DNA of 64,000 nt from Ruegeria sp. Ofav3-42 (GTDB lineage Bacteria; Pseudomonadota; Alphaproteobacteria; Rhodobacterales; Rhodobacteraceae). The notes beneath the pieces are model-generated. The model was not told where the DNA came from. It worked only from the letters and a program-made list of their open reading frames with translations, and made no database searches. Positions 1-9,232 of this stretch are shown here, piece after piece. The stretch spans positions 372,001 to 436,000 of the forward strand of contig NZ_JAKRGB010000002.1 of NCBI RefSeq assembly GCF_022347725.1. Reading direction: 5' to 3'. The stretch's first letter is position 1, and each line of letters opens with the position of its first letter. A program made the translations under genes and the position numbers.

Positions 1-378
1 CTGCGACAGGCTCGCATAATCCAGGCCGTACTTCGCCAACCCACCGGGTTTGAAGTTTTCAATCAGAATGTCCGCATGCGAGGCCAAGCGTTTGATTTCA
101 GACTGTCCTTCCGGCGTGGTGATATCGATTGCAACGGACTTCTTGTTGCGGTTGGCCGCCATGAAATACGCGCTCAGATCGGATCTGTTGCCTTCAGCGT
201 CTTTTACATAAGGAGGGCCCCACTGGCGGGTATCATCGCCACCGGTCGCGGGGTTTTCGATCTTAATGATGCTAGCGCCCAGATCGCCCAACAACTGCGT
301 GCAGGTCGGACCGGCCAGAATGCGGCTGAGGTCCAGTACTTTGACACCCTTCAGCGGTCCTTCAGATCCGGCCATCAT
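1..378 (-). CDS. CaiB/BaiF family CoA transferase (N-terminal part, cut by window edge)
   Basis: The reverse strand encodes at least 126 residues beginning [20 protein letters not shown], followed by [21 protein letters not shown] and later an [12 protein letters not shown] segment. These are the characteristic N-terminal motifs of class III (CaiB/BaiF) CoA transferases, which move CoA between carboxylic acids. The C-terminal part, including the usual catalytic Asp region, lies beyond the window. Two adjacent ATG codons could start it. Its first codons overlap the end of the upstream thiamine-diphosphate enzyme gene by 17 bp, so the two are probably co-transcribed and may act on one substrate. 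The substrate cannot be read from this fragment. Confidence 0.85.
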   Translation of the reverse strand, partial: MMAGSEGPLKGVKVLDLSRILAGPTCTQLLGDLGASIIKIENPATGGDDTRQWGPPYVKDAEGNRSDLSAYFMAANRNKKSVAIDITTPEGQSEIKRLASHADILIENFKPGGLAKYGLDYASLSQ

Positions 379-1981
379 AGCCTCCACGGTCGATTTCGGC
401 GGCAATCACAGTGAATGTGCCAGCGTTCATGGCCTCATTCAGGGCCGCTCGCAGCTCCTCGCGGTTACGGACCGTGTGCCCGTTGCCGCCAAAGGCACGC
501 CCCATGGCTGCAAAGTCATGACGGTCGAAGTCTACGCCCATATTACCCATCTGGCGTTGACGTTGTTTCAGCTCAATCAGCGCAAGGCTGGCATCGACAA
601 AGACCAGAAAGATCGGGTTTCCGCCCATCTCGGCTGCGGTTGACAACTCTCCGGCGACCATCAGGAATCCTGCATCGCCCGAGAAGCTGATGACCGGACG
701 GTCCCGTTCAGCCAGCTTCAGGCCAATTGCCATCGGTACGGCGCAGCCCATTGTGCAAAGGGCCGAGGACTGGATCAGCCCGCGTTCCTCGGAACATTCC
801 CACATCTGGCTCAGCAGGATGCGATGCGCGCCGCTGTCGGCGGTGGCCAGCGTTTCAGCGGGCAGGGTGGCGCGGGTTTCGGCAATGATAGCGGCGGGCC
901 CCCATTCATCGTTGGTCGGGAAGGCCTGCGCCAGCGCGGCTTTGGCTTGCGCGGGTTCGCCGCCCGGCCATGTCTCACGCGCGGGGTTGCCCTTGGCGAT
1001 GGCTTCCAAAGTAGGACCCGTGTTCGCAACCATATTCAGCCCGGCCTGATGCATGTAATGGTCATTGACCACGGCCGAGATATCGATGACGCGCTTTTCC
1101 TCGGGGTCCCAGATCTCGCGCCATCCGGGGCGCATTTCGATGGGGTCATATCCCAGGCACAGAACCAGATCGGCCTGTTCTACCAATGGCAGCAGGTGCT
1201 TGTCGGCCAGAGGCGACAATCCGGCTCCGCCAAGGCACAGCGGATGATCTTCAGGAATAACGCCCTTTGACTTGTAGGTTGTGACGAAGGGGATGCCGAA
1301 GTGTTCCAGAAACGCCTGAACTATGTTGCGCGATCCGTCATACAGAACATCCAGCCCGACAATCGCGATAGGCCGCTCAGCGTCGGCGACCCAGCGGCGG
1401 GCTTTCTCGACGCAATTGCCTTCGGGGGCGACGGCAGCAATCGGAGATCTACGCCGCGTTTTGACGCCGGATACGCGCGTATCCGCAACAGAAATAGGAA
1501 CGTCGATATGCACCGGGCCAGGGCGCGGTTGATTGGCCAGCGAGACGGCTTTGTCCGCGATGACATCCGCCCCCTGCGCGGTCAGCATGAACGTACCTTT
1601 GGTGATCGACCGATAGACTTGCGCGTGGTCCATCACCTGATGCGTATAGGTCAGCGCCTCATCGGCATCGACGCAGCCCGTCAGCACGATCATCGGCACA
1701 CGGTCCTGCAACGCGTTGGCGACCACGTTGATCCCGTTCATCGCACCAGGGCCCAGCGTGGCAACCAGAATGGCAGGCGCTCCATCACGATGATGCACTG
1801 CCTCAGCCATGAAACCGGCAGCGTTTTCATGCTTGGCGAGATGAAAAGTAATCCCAGCCTGCTCCAGTGCATCCACCAGCGTCAGAACCTCGCCGCCTGG
1901 CATGCCAAAGGCGTGGCGGCATCCGGCCTCATACAATCTTTGCGCCAAAAGGTCCGCGGCGCGGGGCGAGACGTCCTGCAT
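362..1981 (-). CDS. Thiamine-diphosphate-dependent enzyme, acetolactate-synthase-like
   Basis: 539 residues with the three-domain layout of the ThDP decarboxylase/acetolactate synthase family. The N-terminal pyrimidine-binding domain holds [15 protein letters not shown] and the activating Glu in the AKHENAAGF segment. A central domain follows, then a C-terminal cofactor domain with [12 protein letters not shown]. The metal-binding motif normally runs GDG...NN; here the distal part reads [11 protein letters not shown], with Asp where Asn is usual. True biosynthetic acetolactate synthases are longer and paired with a small subunit, absent here. The pairing with a CaiB-type CoA transferase suggests a catabolic acyl or 2-oxoacid decarboxylase. 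The exact substrate is unknown. Confidence 0.85.
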   Translation of the reverse strand: MQDVSPRAADLLAQRLYEAGCRHAFGMPGGEVLTLVDALEQAGITFHLAKHENAAGFMAEAVHHRDGAPAILVATLGPGAMNGINVVANALQDRVPMIVLTGCVDADEALTYTHQVMDHAQVYRSITKGTFMLTAQGADVIADKAVSLANQPRPGPVHIDVPISVADTRVSGVKTRRRSPIAAVAPEGNCVEKARRWVADAERPIAIVGLDVLYDGSRNIVQAFLEHFGIPFVTTYKSKGVIPEDHPLCLGGAGLSPLADKHLLPLVEQADLVLCLGYDPIEMRPGWREIWDPEEKRVIDISAVVNDHYMHQAGLNMVANTGPTLEAIAKGNPARETWPGGEPAQAKAALAQAFPTNDEWGPAAIIAETRATLPAETLATADSGAHRILLSQMWECSEERGLIQSSALCTMGCAVPMAIGLKLAERDRPVISFSGDAGFLMVAGELSTAAEMGGNPIFLVFVDASLALIELKQRQRQMGNMGVDFDRHDFAAMGRAFGGNGHTVRNREELRAALNEAMNAGTFTVIAAEIDRGGYDGRI

Positions 1982-2060
1982 CAGTTATGCTCCGAAGTAA
2001 TCACAACTCTGCAGATTGCGGAGGACGCGTCCGGACGCAAGCAGGTTCACGTCAGTGTGA

Positions 2061-2519
2061 CTATTTGACGGCGGTTTCCGCCACTGCCTGAAACTTTGTG
2101 TCAAGTTCCTGGGCAATATCACGCAGTGGCTCACCGCCTTCGTACACATAGGGCGCGAAAACATAGCTGGGGGTTTTGTAGGACAGTGTGGCTGTTCCAT
2201 CGTCGTTTTCGGTCACATAAAACCGGATTGGTGCTTCGATCATCGCGCTGACTGACGTTTCCAGAACGCGCACGGCGTAGTCGTTGTTGAAGGCTCCGAT
2301 CACCAGATTTCCCGGAATGATGATGCCACGTGCTGCGGCGGCCTTGGTCGGTCCGGCCTGAGTGACCACGATCAGGCCGTTTTCTTTTACGGCTGACTTC
2401 GTGTCAGCGACCAACTCATCATAGCTTTTGTCCGTCGGATGAACGGCCCAACCCGAAAGCGGTTCTTGCGCAAGGGCGGGCAGGGCCAGCAAACACAATA
2501 CGGTCGAAATGGCCTTCAT
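2061..2519 (-). CDS. DUF302 domain secreted protein
   Basis: 152 residues. The start at MKAISTVLCLLALPALAQ was chosen because it gives a clean Sec signal peptide and sits behind an AGGAG-type ribosome site; an in-frame upstream extension lacks both. The mature part (DKSYDELVADTKSAVKENGL... through YEGGEPLRDIAQELD) matches the DUF302 fold, a small alpha/beta domain seen in periplasmic and cytoplasmic proteins of unknown role. It lies between the ThDP enzyme and the cobF end of the cobalamin block with no overlap to either, so it probably has its own promoter. No specific function is assigned. Confidence 0.8.
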   Translation of the reverse strand: MKAISTVLCLLALPALAQEPLSGWAVHPTDKSYDELVADTKSAVKENGLIVVTQAGPTKAAAARGIIIPGNLVIGAFNNDYAVRVLETSVSAMIEAPIRFYVTENDDGTATLSYKTPSYVFAPYVYEGGEPLRDIAQELDTKFQAVAETAVK

Positions 2520-2633
2520 CGCACGCTCCTGATCATAAGGGATGAGTGGTTGATGCCAGAAACCGGAGTGCAGCGCACTCACAATCGCGTGGGCCTTCAG
2601 GGCTGAAACCGCTGGGGAAAAGCGACGATTGGA

Positions 2634-3380
2634 TCAGTTTGTGCGCTTTTTCAGCAAATAAATATCCATGATCCAGCCGTGATCCGCCCGCGCCTGCGCC
2701 CGCGTTTCCAGGATCTGGTCAGCCACATCGGTCAGAGAGCCTTTGATCAGGATCTCTTCCTTCATCCCAACATAGGCGCCCCACCAGATGTCGTAATCCG
2801 CCATCTCAAGGCTTTGAAAGGAACACTCGCCATCCAGCATTACCGCGACTTTTGACACGCCTTTTGGCCAGCCTTCATCGCGAATTCGCCGACCGGTCGT
2901 GACCACGTAAGGCGCGCCAAGATCATTGATCGGTATCGCATGCGCCGCCGTCAGTGCCTGCAGGGCGGTAATGCCGGGAATCACTCGGGTGGCTGGTTGT
3001 GGGTCCAGCCGCGACGCGATCCGCAGAGAGCTGTCATATAGGGACGGATCACCCCAGATCAGCAGAGCAAACTGGCGCGCATCAGGGTGGGCCGAGATCG
3101 CCTCGTGCCAACGCACGGCAATCGCGTCATGCCATTCGTCAACGCCCCGCAGGTACCCATCGTCAGCGCGCCGCTTGGGAATATCGAAATATGCGATCTT
3201 TGGCGGTGTGTCGGTGACCTGCGTGATGATCTCTTCGCGCAACCCGGCCAGATCGGCCTTGTTCTCACCCTTTCGCGGGATCAGGATCACGTCCGCATTC
3301 CGAATGGCCTGCGCACCTTGAAACGTCACATGGTCCGGGTTGCCGGTGCCAATACCGATCAGCGTCAGGTCATACATCAT
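2634..3380 (-). CDS. cobF: Precorrin-6A synthase (deacetylating)
   Basis: 248 residues of the tetrapyrrole (corrin/porphyrin) methylase family, with the N-terminal SAM-binding start LTLIGIGTGNPDHVTFQGAQ and the central ITALQALTAAHAIPINDLGAPYVVTTGRR. CobF methylates C-1 of precorrin-5 and releases acetate from the ring-contracted macrocycle, a step found only in the aerobic pathway. The start at the MMYDLTLIG double Met overlaps the 3' end of cobA by about 10 bp; an in-frame extension upstream is possible but adds non-family sequence. It is the last gene of the cobL-cobE-cobM-cobB-cobA-cobF block. Confidence 0.93.
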   Translation of the reverse strand: MMYDLTLIGIGTGNPDHVTFQGAQAIRNADVILIPRKGENKADLAGLREEIITQVTDTPPKIAYFDIPKRRADDGYLRGVDEWHDAIAVRWHEAISAHPDARQFALLIWGDPSLYDSSLRIASRLDPQPATRVIPGITALQALTAAHAIPINDLGAPYVVTTGRRIRDEGWPKGVSKVAVMLDGECSFQSLEMADYDIWWGAYVGMKEEILIKGSLTDVADQILETRAQARADHGWIMDIYLLKKRTN

Positions 3381-4098
3381 CGAACTCTGCCAGTGGCCCA
3401 TAGAGGATCAGCGCCGGGGCCGTTCCGATTTCATCTGCCAGCTTCTCAGCCAGCCCGCCAACTGTGGATCGCTGCAAAGACTGATCCGGCGTCGAGACGG
3501 ACTCGGCCATCAGTGCCGGTGTGTCCAAAGGCAGACCGTGTTCGTGCAAGGTGCTGGCCAATAGGGGGAATGTGCGTTTGCCCATGAAGACAACGGTTGT
3601 GGCATCCGGATCGGAGAGGGCAGCCAGATTCAGATCGTCGGGCAGCTTGCCGCTGACGTCGTGGCCTGTGACGAACTGCACGCGTCTTGCCGTCAGGCGC
3701 CGGGTTAGCGGAATGCCCGCCGCTGCGGCAGCTGCCACGGCCGAAGGGATCCCCGGGATGATCTCGTACTCGATTCCAGCCTCGCGCAGCGCCACCAGCT
3801 CTTCTTCCAGCCGTCCGAACAGCCCGCCGTCACCGGATTTCAAACGCACCACGCGGGCGCCGGTCTTGGCATAATCCACCAGCAATCGGCTCACGTGGTC
3901 CTGCTTGGGCGACGGGCGCCCGGCGCGTTTTCCAACGCCCACCAGATCGGCGTCCTCATGAGCATGGCTCAGGATCGGTCCGCTGCTGAGGTCGTCAAAC
4001 AGCACAGCATCCGCCTTTTGCATCCGGTCAACAGCCTTGAGCGTCAGCAGTTCCGGATCACCCGGTCCAGATCCAATGAACGAAACAAAACCGCTCAT
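3370..4098 (-). CDS. cobA: Uroporphyrinogen-III C-methyltransferase
   Basis: 242 residues, the size of a stand-alone CobA rather than a CysG fusion. It carries VSFIGSGPGDPELLTLKAVD at the N-terminus, the LKSGDGGLFGRLEEE loop and IPGIPSAVAAAAAAGIPLT, all hallmarks of SAM:uroporphyrinogen-III methyltransferases. It makes precorrin-2 by methylation at C-2 and C-7, the entry point into B12 (and siroheme). Its ATG overlaps the cobB stop in an ATGA arrangement, indicating translational coupling inside the cob block. No siroheme dehydrogenase or chelatase domain is attached. Confidence 0.93.
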   Translation of the reverse strand: MSGFVSFIGSGPGDPELLTLKAVDRMQKADAVLFDDLSSGPILSHAHEDADLVGVGKRAGRPSPKQDHVSRLLVDYAKTGARVVRLKSGDGGLFGRLEEELVALREAGIEYEIIPGIPSAVAAAAAAGIPLTRRLTARRVQFVTGHDVSGKLPDDLNLAALSDPDATTVVFMGKRTFPLLASTLHEHGLPLDTPALMAESVSTPDQSLQRSTVGGLAEKLADEIGTAPALILYGPLAEFDDV

Positions 4099-5411
4099 GC
4101 CTGTGCCTCTGCGATCAGGTGAAAGAATGTTCCGGTTACATTGCCACGTACCGAACCTGTTTGTGGGCCTTCAACGCCTTCGGCATCAAATACACGGGCC
4201 AAAGGCGCATCCGGTTGTTCCACGATGGACGAATAGTGGAACTCGTGACCGCGCAATGTCATGTCAGTTGCGTAACCCGGCATGGGGGCCAGCAATTGCG
4301 CCTTTCGATACCCGAGGTTGAACTTGCGCTTTTCGTAGGACGTCACAAGCCCAAGCAGGCCCGCCATCTGATGCCGGACACCTTCCTTGTCGATCAGTGC
4401 CTCACCCAGCGCCATATATCCTCCGCACTCGCCATGTACGGGTTTTGTCTCCGCGTGCTTGCGCAGGCCGGTCAGGAAGGTATTGGCGGCAGCCAGAGTG
4501 CCAGCGTGCAGTTCGGGATAACCGCCCGGCAACCAAACAAGATCGGCATCTGCTGCTGGGGCTTCATCGGCCAGTGGTGAAAACGGCAAGATTGCCGCCC
4601 CAGCCGCATGCCAGCCCTCCAGCAAATGCGGATAGGTGAACGAAAAAGCGGCGTCCCGGGCCAGTGAGATCCGCTGGGCCGGAGGCCGCGGCAGCGCGGC
4701 TGACGATGGCTCCTTGGGGCCTGAGGAAGCCGCTGCCTTGATTGCGTCAAGATCCACATGCTCGCGCAGGAACGCGGCATATCCGGCAATCGCGCTTTCC
4801 AGATCGGGGTGCTCGACTGCTTGAATCAGGCCAAGATGCCGCTCGGGCAGGGTCAAATCTCCGCGCCGGGGCAACACGCCCAGAACGGGGAGGCCCGCGC
4901 GCTCCATCCCCAATCGGGTCAGGCGCTCGTGACGGGGGCTGGCACAACGGTTCAGGATCACCCCTGCAAAGGGCAGGTCGGGATTGTACATCCGGAACCC
5001 CAGTGCCGTCGCCGCCGCAGATTGCGCCTGACCGCCGACATCCAGCACCAGAACCACCGGCCAGCCCATGCGCTGGGCGGTTTCGGCGCTGGACCCATGG
5101 CCCAGTTCCCCCGGCTTGGCCACGCCGTCAAACAACCCCATCGAGCCTTCGGCCACCACAATGTCTGCGCCCTCAGCTTGCGAAGAAATCGCACCCAGCA
5201 AGGGTTCGGCCATTGCCCAGCTGTCCAGATTGAACGACGCCCGCCCGGCGGCGGCCCGATGAAAGGCCGGGTCGATATAGTCCGGTCCGCTTTTGAACGG
5301 TTGCACCTTAAGGCCGTCCTCGGCCAGTGCGCGCAGCAGGCCCAGCATCACGGTGGTTTTGCCGGTACCGGAGGACGGCGCAGAGATCAGAATTCCTGGT
5401 GGGTTAGTCAT
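4095..5411 (-). CDS. cobB: Cobyrinate a,c-diamide synthase (hydrogenobyrinic acid a,c-diamide synthase)
   Basis: 438 residues. An N-terminal dethiobiotin-synthetase-like ATP site ([20 protein letters not shown]) is joined to a C-terminal class I glutamine amidotransferase domain whose nucleophile is the Cys of [12 protein letters not shown]. It amidates side chains a and c of hydrogenobyrinic acid with glutamine as nitrogen donor, producing the substrate of the CobNST chelatase. The ATG before TNPPGILIS was chosen over an upstream in-frame start, which would add about 39 non-family residues lying over cobM. The chosen start overlaps the cobM stop by 8 bp. Confidence 0.93.
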   Translation of the reverse strand: MTNPPGILISAPSSGTGKTTVMLGLLRALAEDGLKVQPFKSGPDYIDPAFHRAAAGRASFNLDSWAMAEPLLGAISSQAEGADIVVAEGSMGLFDGVAKPGELGHGSSAETAQRMGWPVVLVLDVGGQAQSAAATALGFRMYNPDLPFAGVILNRCASPRHERLTRLGMERAGLPVLGVLPRRGDLTLPERHLGLIQAVEHPDLESAIAGYAAFLREHVDLDAIKAAASSGPKEPSSAALPRPPAQRISLARDAAFSFTYPHLLEGWHAAGAAILPFSPLADEAPAADADLVWLPGGYPELHAGTLAAANTFLTGLRKHAETKPVHGECGGYMALGEALIDKEGVRHQMAGLLGLVTSYEKRKFNLGYRKAQLLAPMPGYATDMTLRGHEFHYSSIVEQPDAPLARVFDAEGVEGPQTGSVRGNVTGTFFHLIAEAQA

Positions 5412-6198
5412 CCCCATGGCTCCAGCTTGACCATGGGCTCTCAGCACTTTGCGGGCGATAGCGGCGGTCGTAGTCTTTTGAATAGAGGCAGCTTTCGTCA
5501 AAGCCTTCTCCGGCAAGTGCGGGACCAACCATGATCAGGGCAGTGCGCGAGATGCTTTCGTCCAGCGCCTCTTTCAGAGTTGCCAGAGTGGCGCGAATGA
5601 TCCGCTCGTCCGGCCAACTGGCGCGATACACCACGGCCACCGGGCATTCTGCACCATAGGCCGGGGTCAGATCGGTGATCACTTTGTCCAGATTGCCGAT
5701 CGACAGGTGGATGGCCAGAGTCGCCCCGGTGCGGGCAAAATTCTCAAGCGTCTCACCTTCGGGCATCGATGACGCACGACCGGGTGTGCGGGTCAAAACC
5801 ACAGATTGCGCCAGACCGGGCAGGGTCAGTTCCGTCCCAAGCGAGGCAGCGGCGGCGGCAAACGAGGGCACGCCGGGTGTCACACTGACCGGGATCCCCA
5901 TTTCTTTCAGTCGCCGGATCTGCTCGCCCATCGCGGACCAGACCGAAAGGTCACCGGAATGCAGACGCGCCACGTCTTGGCCCGCCTTATGGGCAGCTTC
6001 AATCTCGGCCATGATCTGATCCAGATCCATCGGCGCGGTGTTCACGATCTTTGCGCCTTCGGGGCAATGACCCAGAATCTCTTCCGGTACCAGCGATCCG
6101 GCGTAGAGGCATACCGGGCAGGACGCGATGATGTCGCGTCCGCGCAGGGTCAGCAGGTCGGCGGCACCTGGTCCGGCGCCTATGAAATGAACGGTCAT
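5404..6198 (-). CDS. cobM: Precorrin-4 C11-methyltransferase
   Basis: 264 residues of the tetrapyrrole methylase fold: [20 protein letters not shown], then the diagnostic CobM/CbiF segment [35 protein letters not shown] and [20 protein letters not shown]. It converts precorrin-4 to precorrin-5 by methylation at C-11. The C-terminal tail after [12 protein letters not shown] is Ser/Trp-rich and probably not catalytic. Its ATG overlaps the cobE stop as ATGA, so expression is coupled to the gene before it. Confidence 0.94.
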   Translation of the reverse strand: MTVHFIGAGPGAADLLTLRGRDIIASCPVCLYAGSLVPEEILGHCPEGAKIVNTAPMDLDQIMAEIEAAHKAGQDVARLHSGDLSVWSAMGEQIRRLKEMGIPVSVTPGVPSFAAAAASLGTELTLPGLAQSVVLTRTPGRASSMPEGETLENFARTGATLAIHLSIGNLDKVITDLTPAYGAECPVAVVYRASWPDERIIRATLATLKEALDESISRTALIMVGPALAGEGFDESCLYSKDYDRRYRPQSAESPWSSWSHGDD

Positions 6199-6563
6199 AT
6201 CTGTCCTCCGATGGCGACGGCGCAGGTTGCAAGCCGGTCGTCCGAGATCTGTCTGGGAGAGGTCAGCCGCGCGCCGGGACCGGCGGCGGCAAGGGCGGAT
6301 GCTTCGGCCACGCTGCCAGTGCCATATGTGGCGCGGCTGCGATTCGAGCAGGTGAGTGTGCGCTGTCCGGCAAGATCGGCAGGCGCGATGAAATGCAAGG
6401 GCAGGGCGGCGGTCAGGGCAAATTCGGCAAGTGCCGCGTGGCCTTCCTTGTCTGCGACCGTGGCTAGCGCGTCCACATTTTGACCGACGCTGGCCTGTTC
6501 AAACGCCGCACGCAGGCTGTCGACGGTAGCTGTCGACGAGAAACCAAGCCCCGCCACGATCAT
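6195..6563 (-). CDS. cobE: Cobalamin biosynthesis protein CobE (CbiG C-terminal-like)
   Basis: 122 residues beginning [20 protein letters not shown], the typical opening of CobE/CbiG_C proteins, with a conserved [14 protein letters not shown] segment near the end. CobE is a small protein of the aerobic pathway with an unclear biochemical role, related to the C-terminal domain of anaerobic CbiG. The ATG overlapping the cobL stop (ATGA) is preferred. A start five codons earlier (MERDHM) is also in frame but lies inside cobL. It sits between cobL and cobM, a common order in alphaproteobacteria. Confidence 0.85.
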   Translation of the reverse strand: MIVAGLGFSSTATVDSLRAAFEQASVGQNVDALATVADKEGHAALAEFALTAALPLHFIAPADLAGQRTLTCSNRSRATYGTGSVAEASALAAAGPGARLTSPRQISDDRLATCAVAIGGQI

Positions 6564-7759
6564 ATGGTCACGCTCCACTGCACTACCGGATAGGCTGATT
6601 TCCAGCCACGCCGTGGACCCAATGCCGAGGCTTGCGCCAGCTCGATACGCAAAAGTTCTCCGCCCAGCTTGTCATGCCATTGCGCCAGCAAGGCCTCGCT
6701 TTCCAACGTCACGGCGTTGGCAACGAGACGTGTACCAGTGGGCAGAGACGTTTGCAGCCATTCCAGTAAGTCAACGCTCAGACCGCCCCCGATAAAGACC
6801 ACATCCGGCAGCGGAAGGCCGTCCAGCGCGTCCGGAGCGGTGCCGTGCACCACGCTCAGCCGATCCTGCCCCAACGCATCCGCGTTGCGACGGATGCGTT
6901 CAGCACGGTCTGTAAGGGGCTCGATCGTAGTTGCGGTCAGGGTCGGGTCGCACATCAGCCATTCGATGCTGATCGAGCCGGTCCCACCGCCGATGTCCCA
7001 CAGGTGTTCCCCGCGCTTGGGGGCCAGCGCCGACAGGGTCAGTGCGCGCACCGGGCGCTTGGTGATCTGTCCGTCGGTTTCGAATATCTCGTCTGGCTTG
7101 CCGGATGCTTTTGGCAGAGCCTGACCTTCGCCCGCAACCTCAAGCCCGACGCAGACCGGGTGGTCGAACCCGCCCAGCAATGCCTCGGTCAGGGTCACAC
7201 TGCGCGACCGCTCGCGCGGACCGCCTAGCGCTTCCATGACGTGCAATTGCGTATCGGCAAAGCCGGTTTCGTTGAGGTACGTTGCAAGCTCAGCCACTGC
7301 GGCCCCGTTCCGAAGTAGCAGAATGGCGCGCAATCCCGGTGCAAGGTGCGGCCGCAGTCGCGTAAGCGGTGCTGCGTGCAGGCCAAATGTCTGCGTGCTT
7401 TCCAGCGGCCAGCCGAGACGGGCGGCTGCCAGCGAAAAGGTGGATTGACCGGGCAGGGCAACCCACTCTCCGACGTCGAAATTGCGGGCGATGACTGATC
7501 CCGCACCGAACCAGAACGGATCGCCTGAGGCGAGAACAACCGTCGGCCGCCCCCGAAATCCGGTCAGAATCGGCAGCCCGTCGGCAAAGGGCACCGGCCA
7601 TTCAACACGCTGGGCACCTGCGTCTGGGATCAGAGACAGGTGGCGCTGCGGACCCATGATAATTTCGGCGCGCTCCAGCACTTGACGGCTTGCGGGCGGC
7701 AGTCCATCCAGTCCATCTTCGCCCAAGCCCAAAACGCTTAGCCACGGAGCCTCATGCAT
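6560..7759 (-). CDS. cobL: Precorrin-6Y C5,15-methyltransferase (decarboxylating)
   Basis: 399 residues, the length of the CbiE-CbiT fusion. The N-terminal half is a tetrapyrrole methylase (LSVLGLGEDGLDGLPPASRQ). The C-terminal half is a Rossmann-type SAM methyltransferase with LWDIGGGTGSISIEWL and PDVVFIGGGLS. It methylates C-5 and C-15 and decarboxylates the C-12 acetate of precorrin-6B. It heads the second cob block. Its start codon shares two bases with that of the divergent cobK, and a strong AGGAGGTG ribosome site lies within the first codons of cobK. Confidence 0.94.
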   Translation of the reverse strand: MHEAPWLSVLGLGEDGLDGLPPASRQVLERAEIIMGPQRHLSLIPDAGAQRVEWPVPFADGLPILTGFRGRPTVVLASGDPFWFGAGSVIARNFDVGEWVALPGQSTFSLAAARLGWPLESTQTFGLHAAPLTRLRPHLAPGLRAILLLRNGAAVAELATYLNETGFADTQLHVMEALGGPRERSRSVTLTEALLGGFDHPVCVGLEVAGEGQALPKASGKPDEIFETDGQITKRPVRALTLSALAPKRGEHLWDIGGGTGSISIEWLMCDPTLTATTIEPLTDRAERIRRNADALGQDRLSVVHGTAPDALDGLPLPDVVFIGGGLSVDLLEWLQTSLPTGTRLVANAVTLESEALLAQWHDKLGGELLRIELAQASALGPRRGWKSAYPVVQWSVTI

Positions 7760-7772
7760 GACTCACCTCCTG
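7746..7772. promoter_or_regulatory. Overlapping divergent start codons of cobL and cobK with reciprocal ribosome sites
   Basis: At CATGCATG the cobK ATG occupies 7758-7760 on the plus strand and the cobL ATG occupies 7759-7757 on the minus strand. The cobL ribosome site (AGGAGGTG, minus strand, opposite 7764-7771) is formed by cobK codons 3-5. A GGAG at 7746-7749, formed by cobL codons, can serve cobK with 8 nt spacing. There is no intergenic promoter space, so each gene's promoter must lie inside the other gene or further away. Confidence 0.8.
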
Positions 7773-8507
7773 ATTCTTGGCGGCACGACCGAGGCCAATG
7801 CGCTGGCCAAAGATGTGGCCGAGCAGGGCATTCCGGCAACGTACTCTTACGCGGGACGCGTGGACAGCCCGCGCCCTCAGCCGCTGCCGGTGCGCGTTGG
7901 CGGGTTTGGTGGAGCTGATGGGCTGGCGGGTTACATTCGGGATCACTCGGTCACCCACGTCGTCGACGCGACGCATCCATTCGCGGCCCAGATGAGCAGC
8001 AATGCGGTTGCGGCATGCGACGAAACCAATGTGCCGCTGGCCGCGCTGACCAGACCGGCTTGGTCCGTTCAGCACGGCGACCGGTGGGACCATGTCCCCG
8101 ACATAAATAGCGCAGTCGCGGCCCTTGCAGGGCCAGCTCAGCGCGTTTTTCTGGCTGTGGGGCGAATGCATCTGGATGATTTCGCTGCCCAGCCCCAACA
8201 TCATTATCTGCTCCGCCTGGTGGATGAGCCGGACGCACTGCCCTTGCCGCATTGCGATGTGGTGGTGTCGCGTGGGCCGTTTACCGAAGCGGATGACCGG
8301 GTTCTGATGCAACGCCACGGTATCGAACTGGTTGTGTCCAAAAACGCGGGCGGCACCGGAGCACGCGCCAAGCTGGACGCCGCGCGGGCGTTGGGCTTGC
8401 CGGTGCTGATGATCGACCGTCCGGCCCTTCCGCAAAGGACTGAACTGTCGAGCGTGACGCAGGTTTTGGACTGGCTGGCTCATTCCGGTGTGAACCTCGG
8501 GGTGTAA
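7758..8507 (+). CDS. cobK: Precorrin-6A (cobalt-precorrin-6A) reductase
   Basis: 249 residues with the family opening MTHLLILGGTTEANALAKDV, a DATHPFAAQMSSNAVAAC motif and the C-terminal VVSKNAGGTGARAKLDAA. These are diagnostic of CobK/CbiJ, the NADPH-dependent reductase that forms precorrin-6B. It is the only cob gene on the plus strand here. It starts on top of the cobL start codon and ends 28 bp inside the 3' end of cobJ. It therefore sits as an inverted island between two cob blocks, and transcripts running through from cobJ would be antisense to it. Confidence 0.94.
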   Translation: MTHLLILGGTTEANALAKDVAEQGIPATYSYAGRVDSPRPQPLPVRVGGFGGADGLAGYIRDHSVTHVVDATHPFAAQMSSNAVAACDETNVPLAALTRPAWSVQHGDRWDHVPDINSAVAALAGPAQRVFLAVGRMHLDDFAAQPQHHYLLRLVDEPDALPLPHCDVVVSRGPFTEADDRVLMQRHGIELVVSKNAGGTGARAKLDAARALGLPVLMIDRPALPQRTELSSVTQVLDWLAHSGVNLGV

Positions 8508-9232
8508 ACGATCGGAGCGCTGTCTCGTTCTATCACGCGGGTCAGAGATGAGCCTACAATGACCACCGTCTGCATGTCTGCCATGTCCGGTGTTGCCTCT
8601 GCGAGGGTCGAGATACGGATCGCCTGATCCGGACGTGACACCGCGCGGGCGAACAGGATCAGACGCCCGGGCTCGCATTCTTCGCGCAGGATTTCCAGCG
8701 TTTTGACAAAGCCTTCGGGGCGGGACTTTGATCGCGGATTGTAGAATGCCATGGCAAAATCGCCTTGCGCCGCCAGACGCAGTCGCTTTTCGATCAGGGC
8801 CCACGGTTTGAGATTGTCGCTGAGGTTGATCGCGCAGAAATCATGCCCCAACGGAGCACCGGCGCGCGCCGAAGCCGCAAGCATCGCGGTAATCCCCGGC
8901 AGGACGTCGATCGGAACATCGCGCCATTCAACCGGCCCGTTTTCCAGAGCTTCGAACACTGCAGCCGCCATGGCGAATACACCCGGATCGCCAGAGGACA
9001 CCACGACCACACGTTTCCCTTCGGCGGCCATCTGCAAAGCGTGTTGCGAGCGGTCGATCTCAACCCGGTTGTCACTGGCGTGCAGCGTCAGGCCGGGGCG
9101 TTCCGCCACGCGCGCGACGTAGGGAATATAGCCGACCACATCCGTGGCCTCAGCCAACGCGGCCGAAACTTCGGGCGTCACCAAGTCTTCGTTGCCCGGC
9201 CCAAGGCCAGCGATCTTGATCCAACCGCTCAT
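8480..9232 (-). CDS. cobJ: Precorrin-3B C17-methyltransferase
   Basis: 250 residues of the tetrapyrrole methylase family, with IKIAGLGPGNEDLVTPEVSAA, VVSSGDPGVFAMAAAVFEAL, LPGITAMLAASARAGAPLGHDF and MAFYNPRSKSRPEGF. CobJ methylates C-17 and drives ring contraction to precorrin-4. Its ATG overlaps the cobI stop (ATGA). Its 3' end overlaps convergent cobK by 28 bp, and no hairpin terminator is visible at the junction. It is the last gene of the riboswitch-headed block. Confidence 0.94.
   Translation of the reverse strand: MSGWIKIAGLGPGNEDLVTPEVSAALAEATDVVGYIPYVARVAERPGLTLHASDNRVEIDRSQHALQMAAEGKRVVVVSSGDPGVFAMAAAVFEALENGPVEWRDVPIDVLPGITAMLAASARAGAPLGHDFCAINLSDNLKPWALIEKRLRLAAQGDFAMAFYNPRSKSRPEGFVKTLEILREECEPGRLILFARAVSRPDQAIRISTLAEATPDMADMQTVVIVGSSLTRVIERDSAPIVYTPRFTPE

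Noticed and set aside
362-1981. Annotation as biosynthetic acetolactate synthase (ilvB)
   Set aside because: No small subunit nearby, CoA-transferase partner and an altered metal motif; the family-level call is safer.
7752-8804. 350-codon minus-strand frame across cobK and the cobJ end
   Set aside because: It would conflict with cobK, whose family motifs are unmistakable; composition is typical of a shadow frame.
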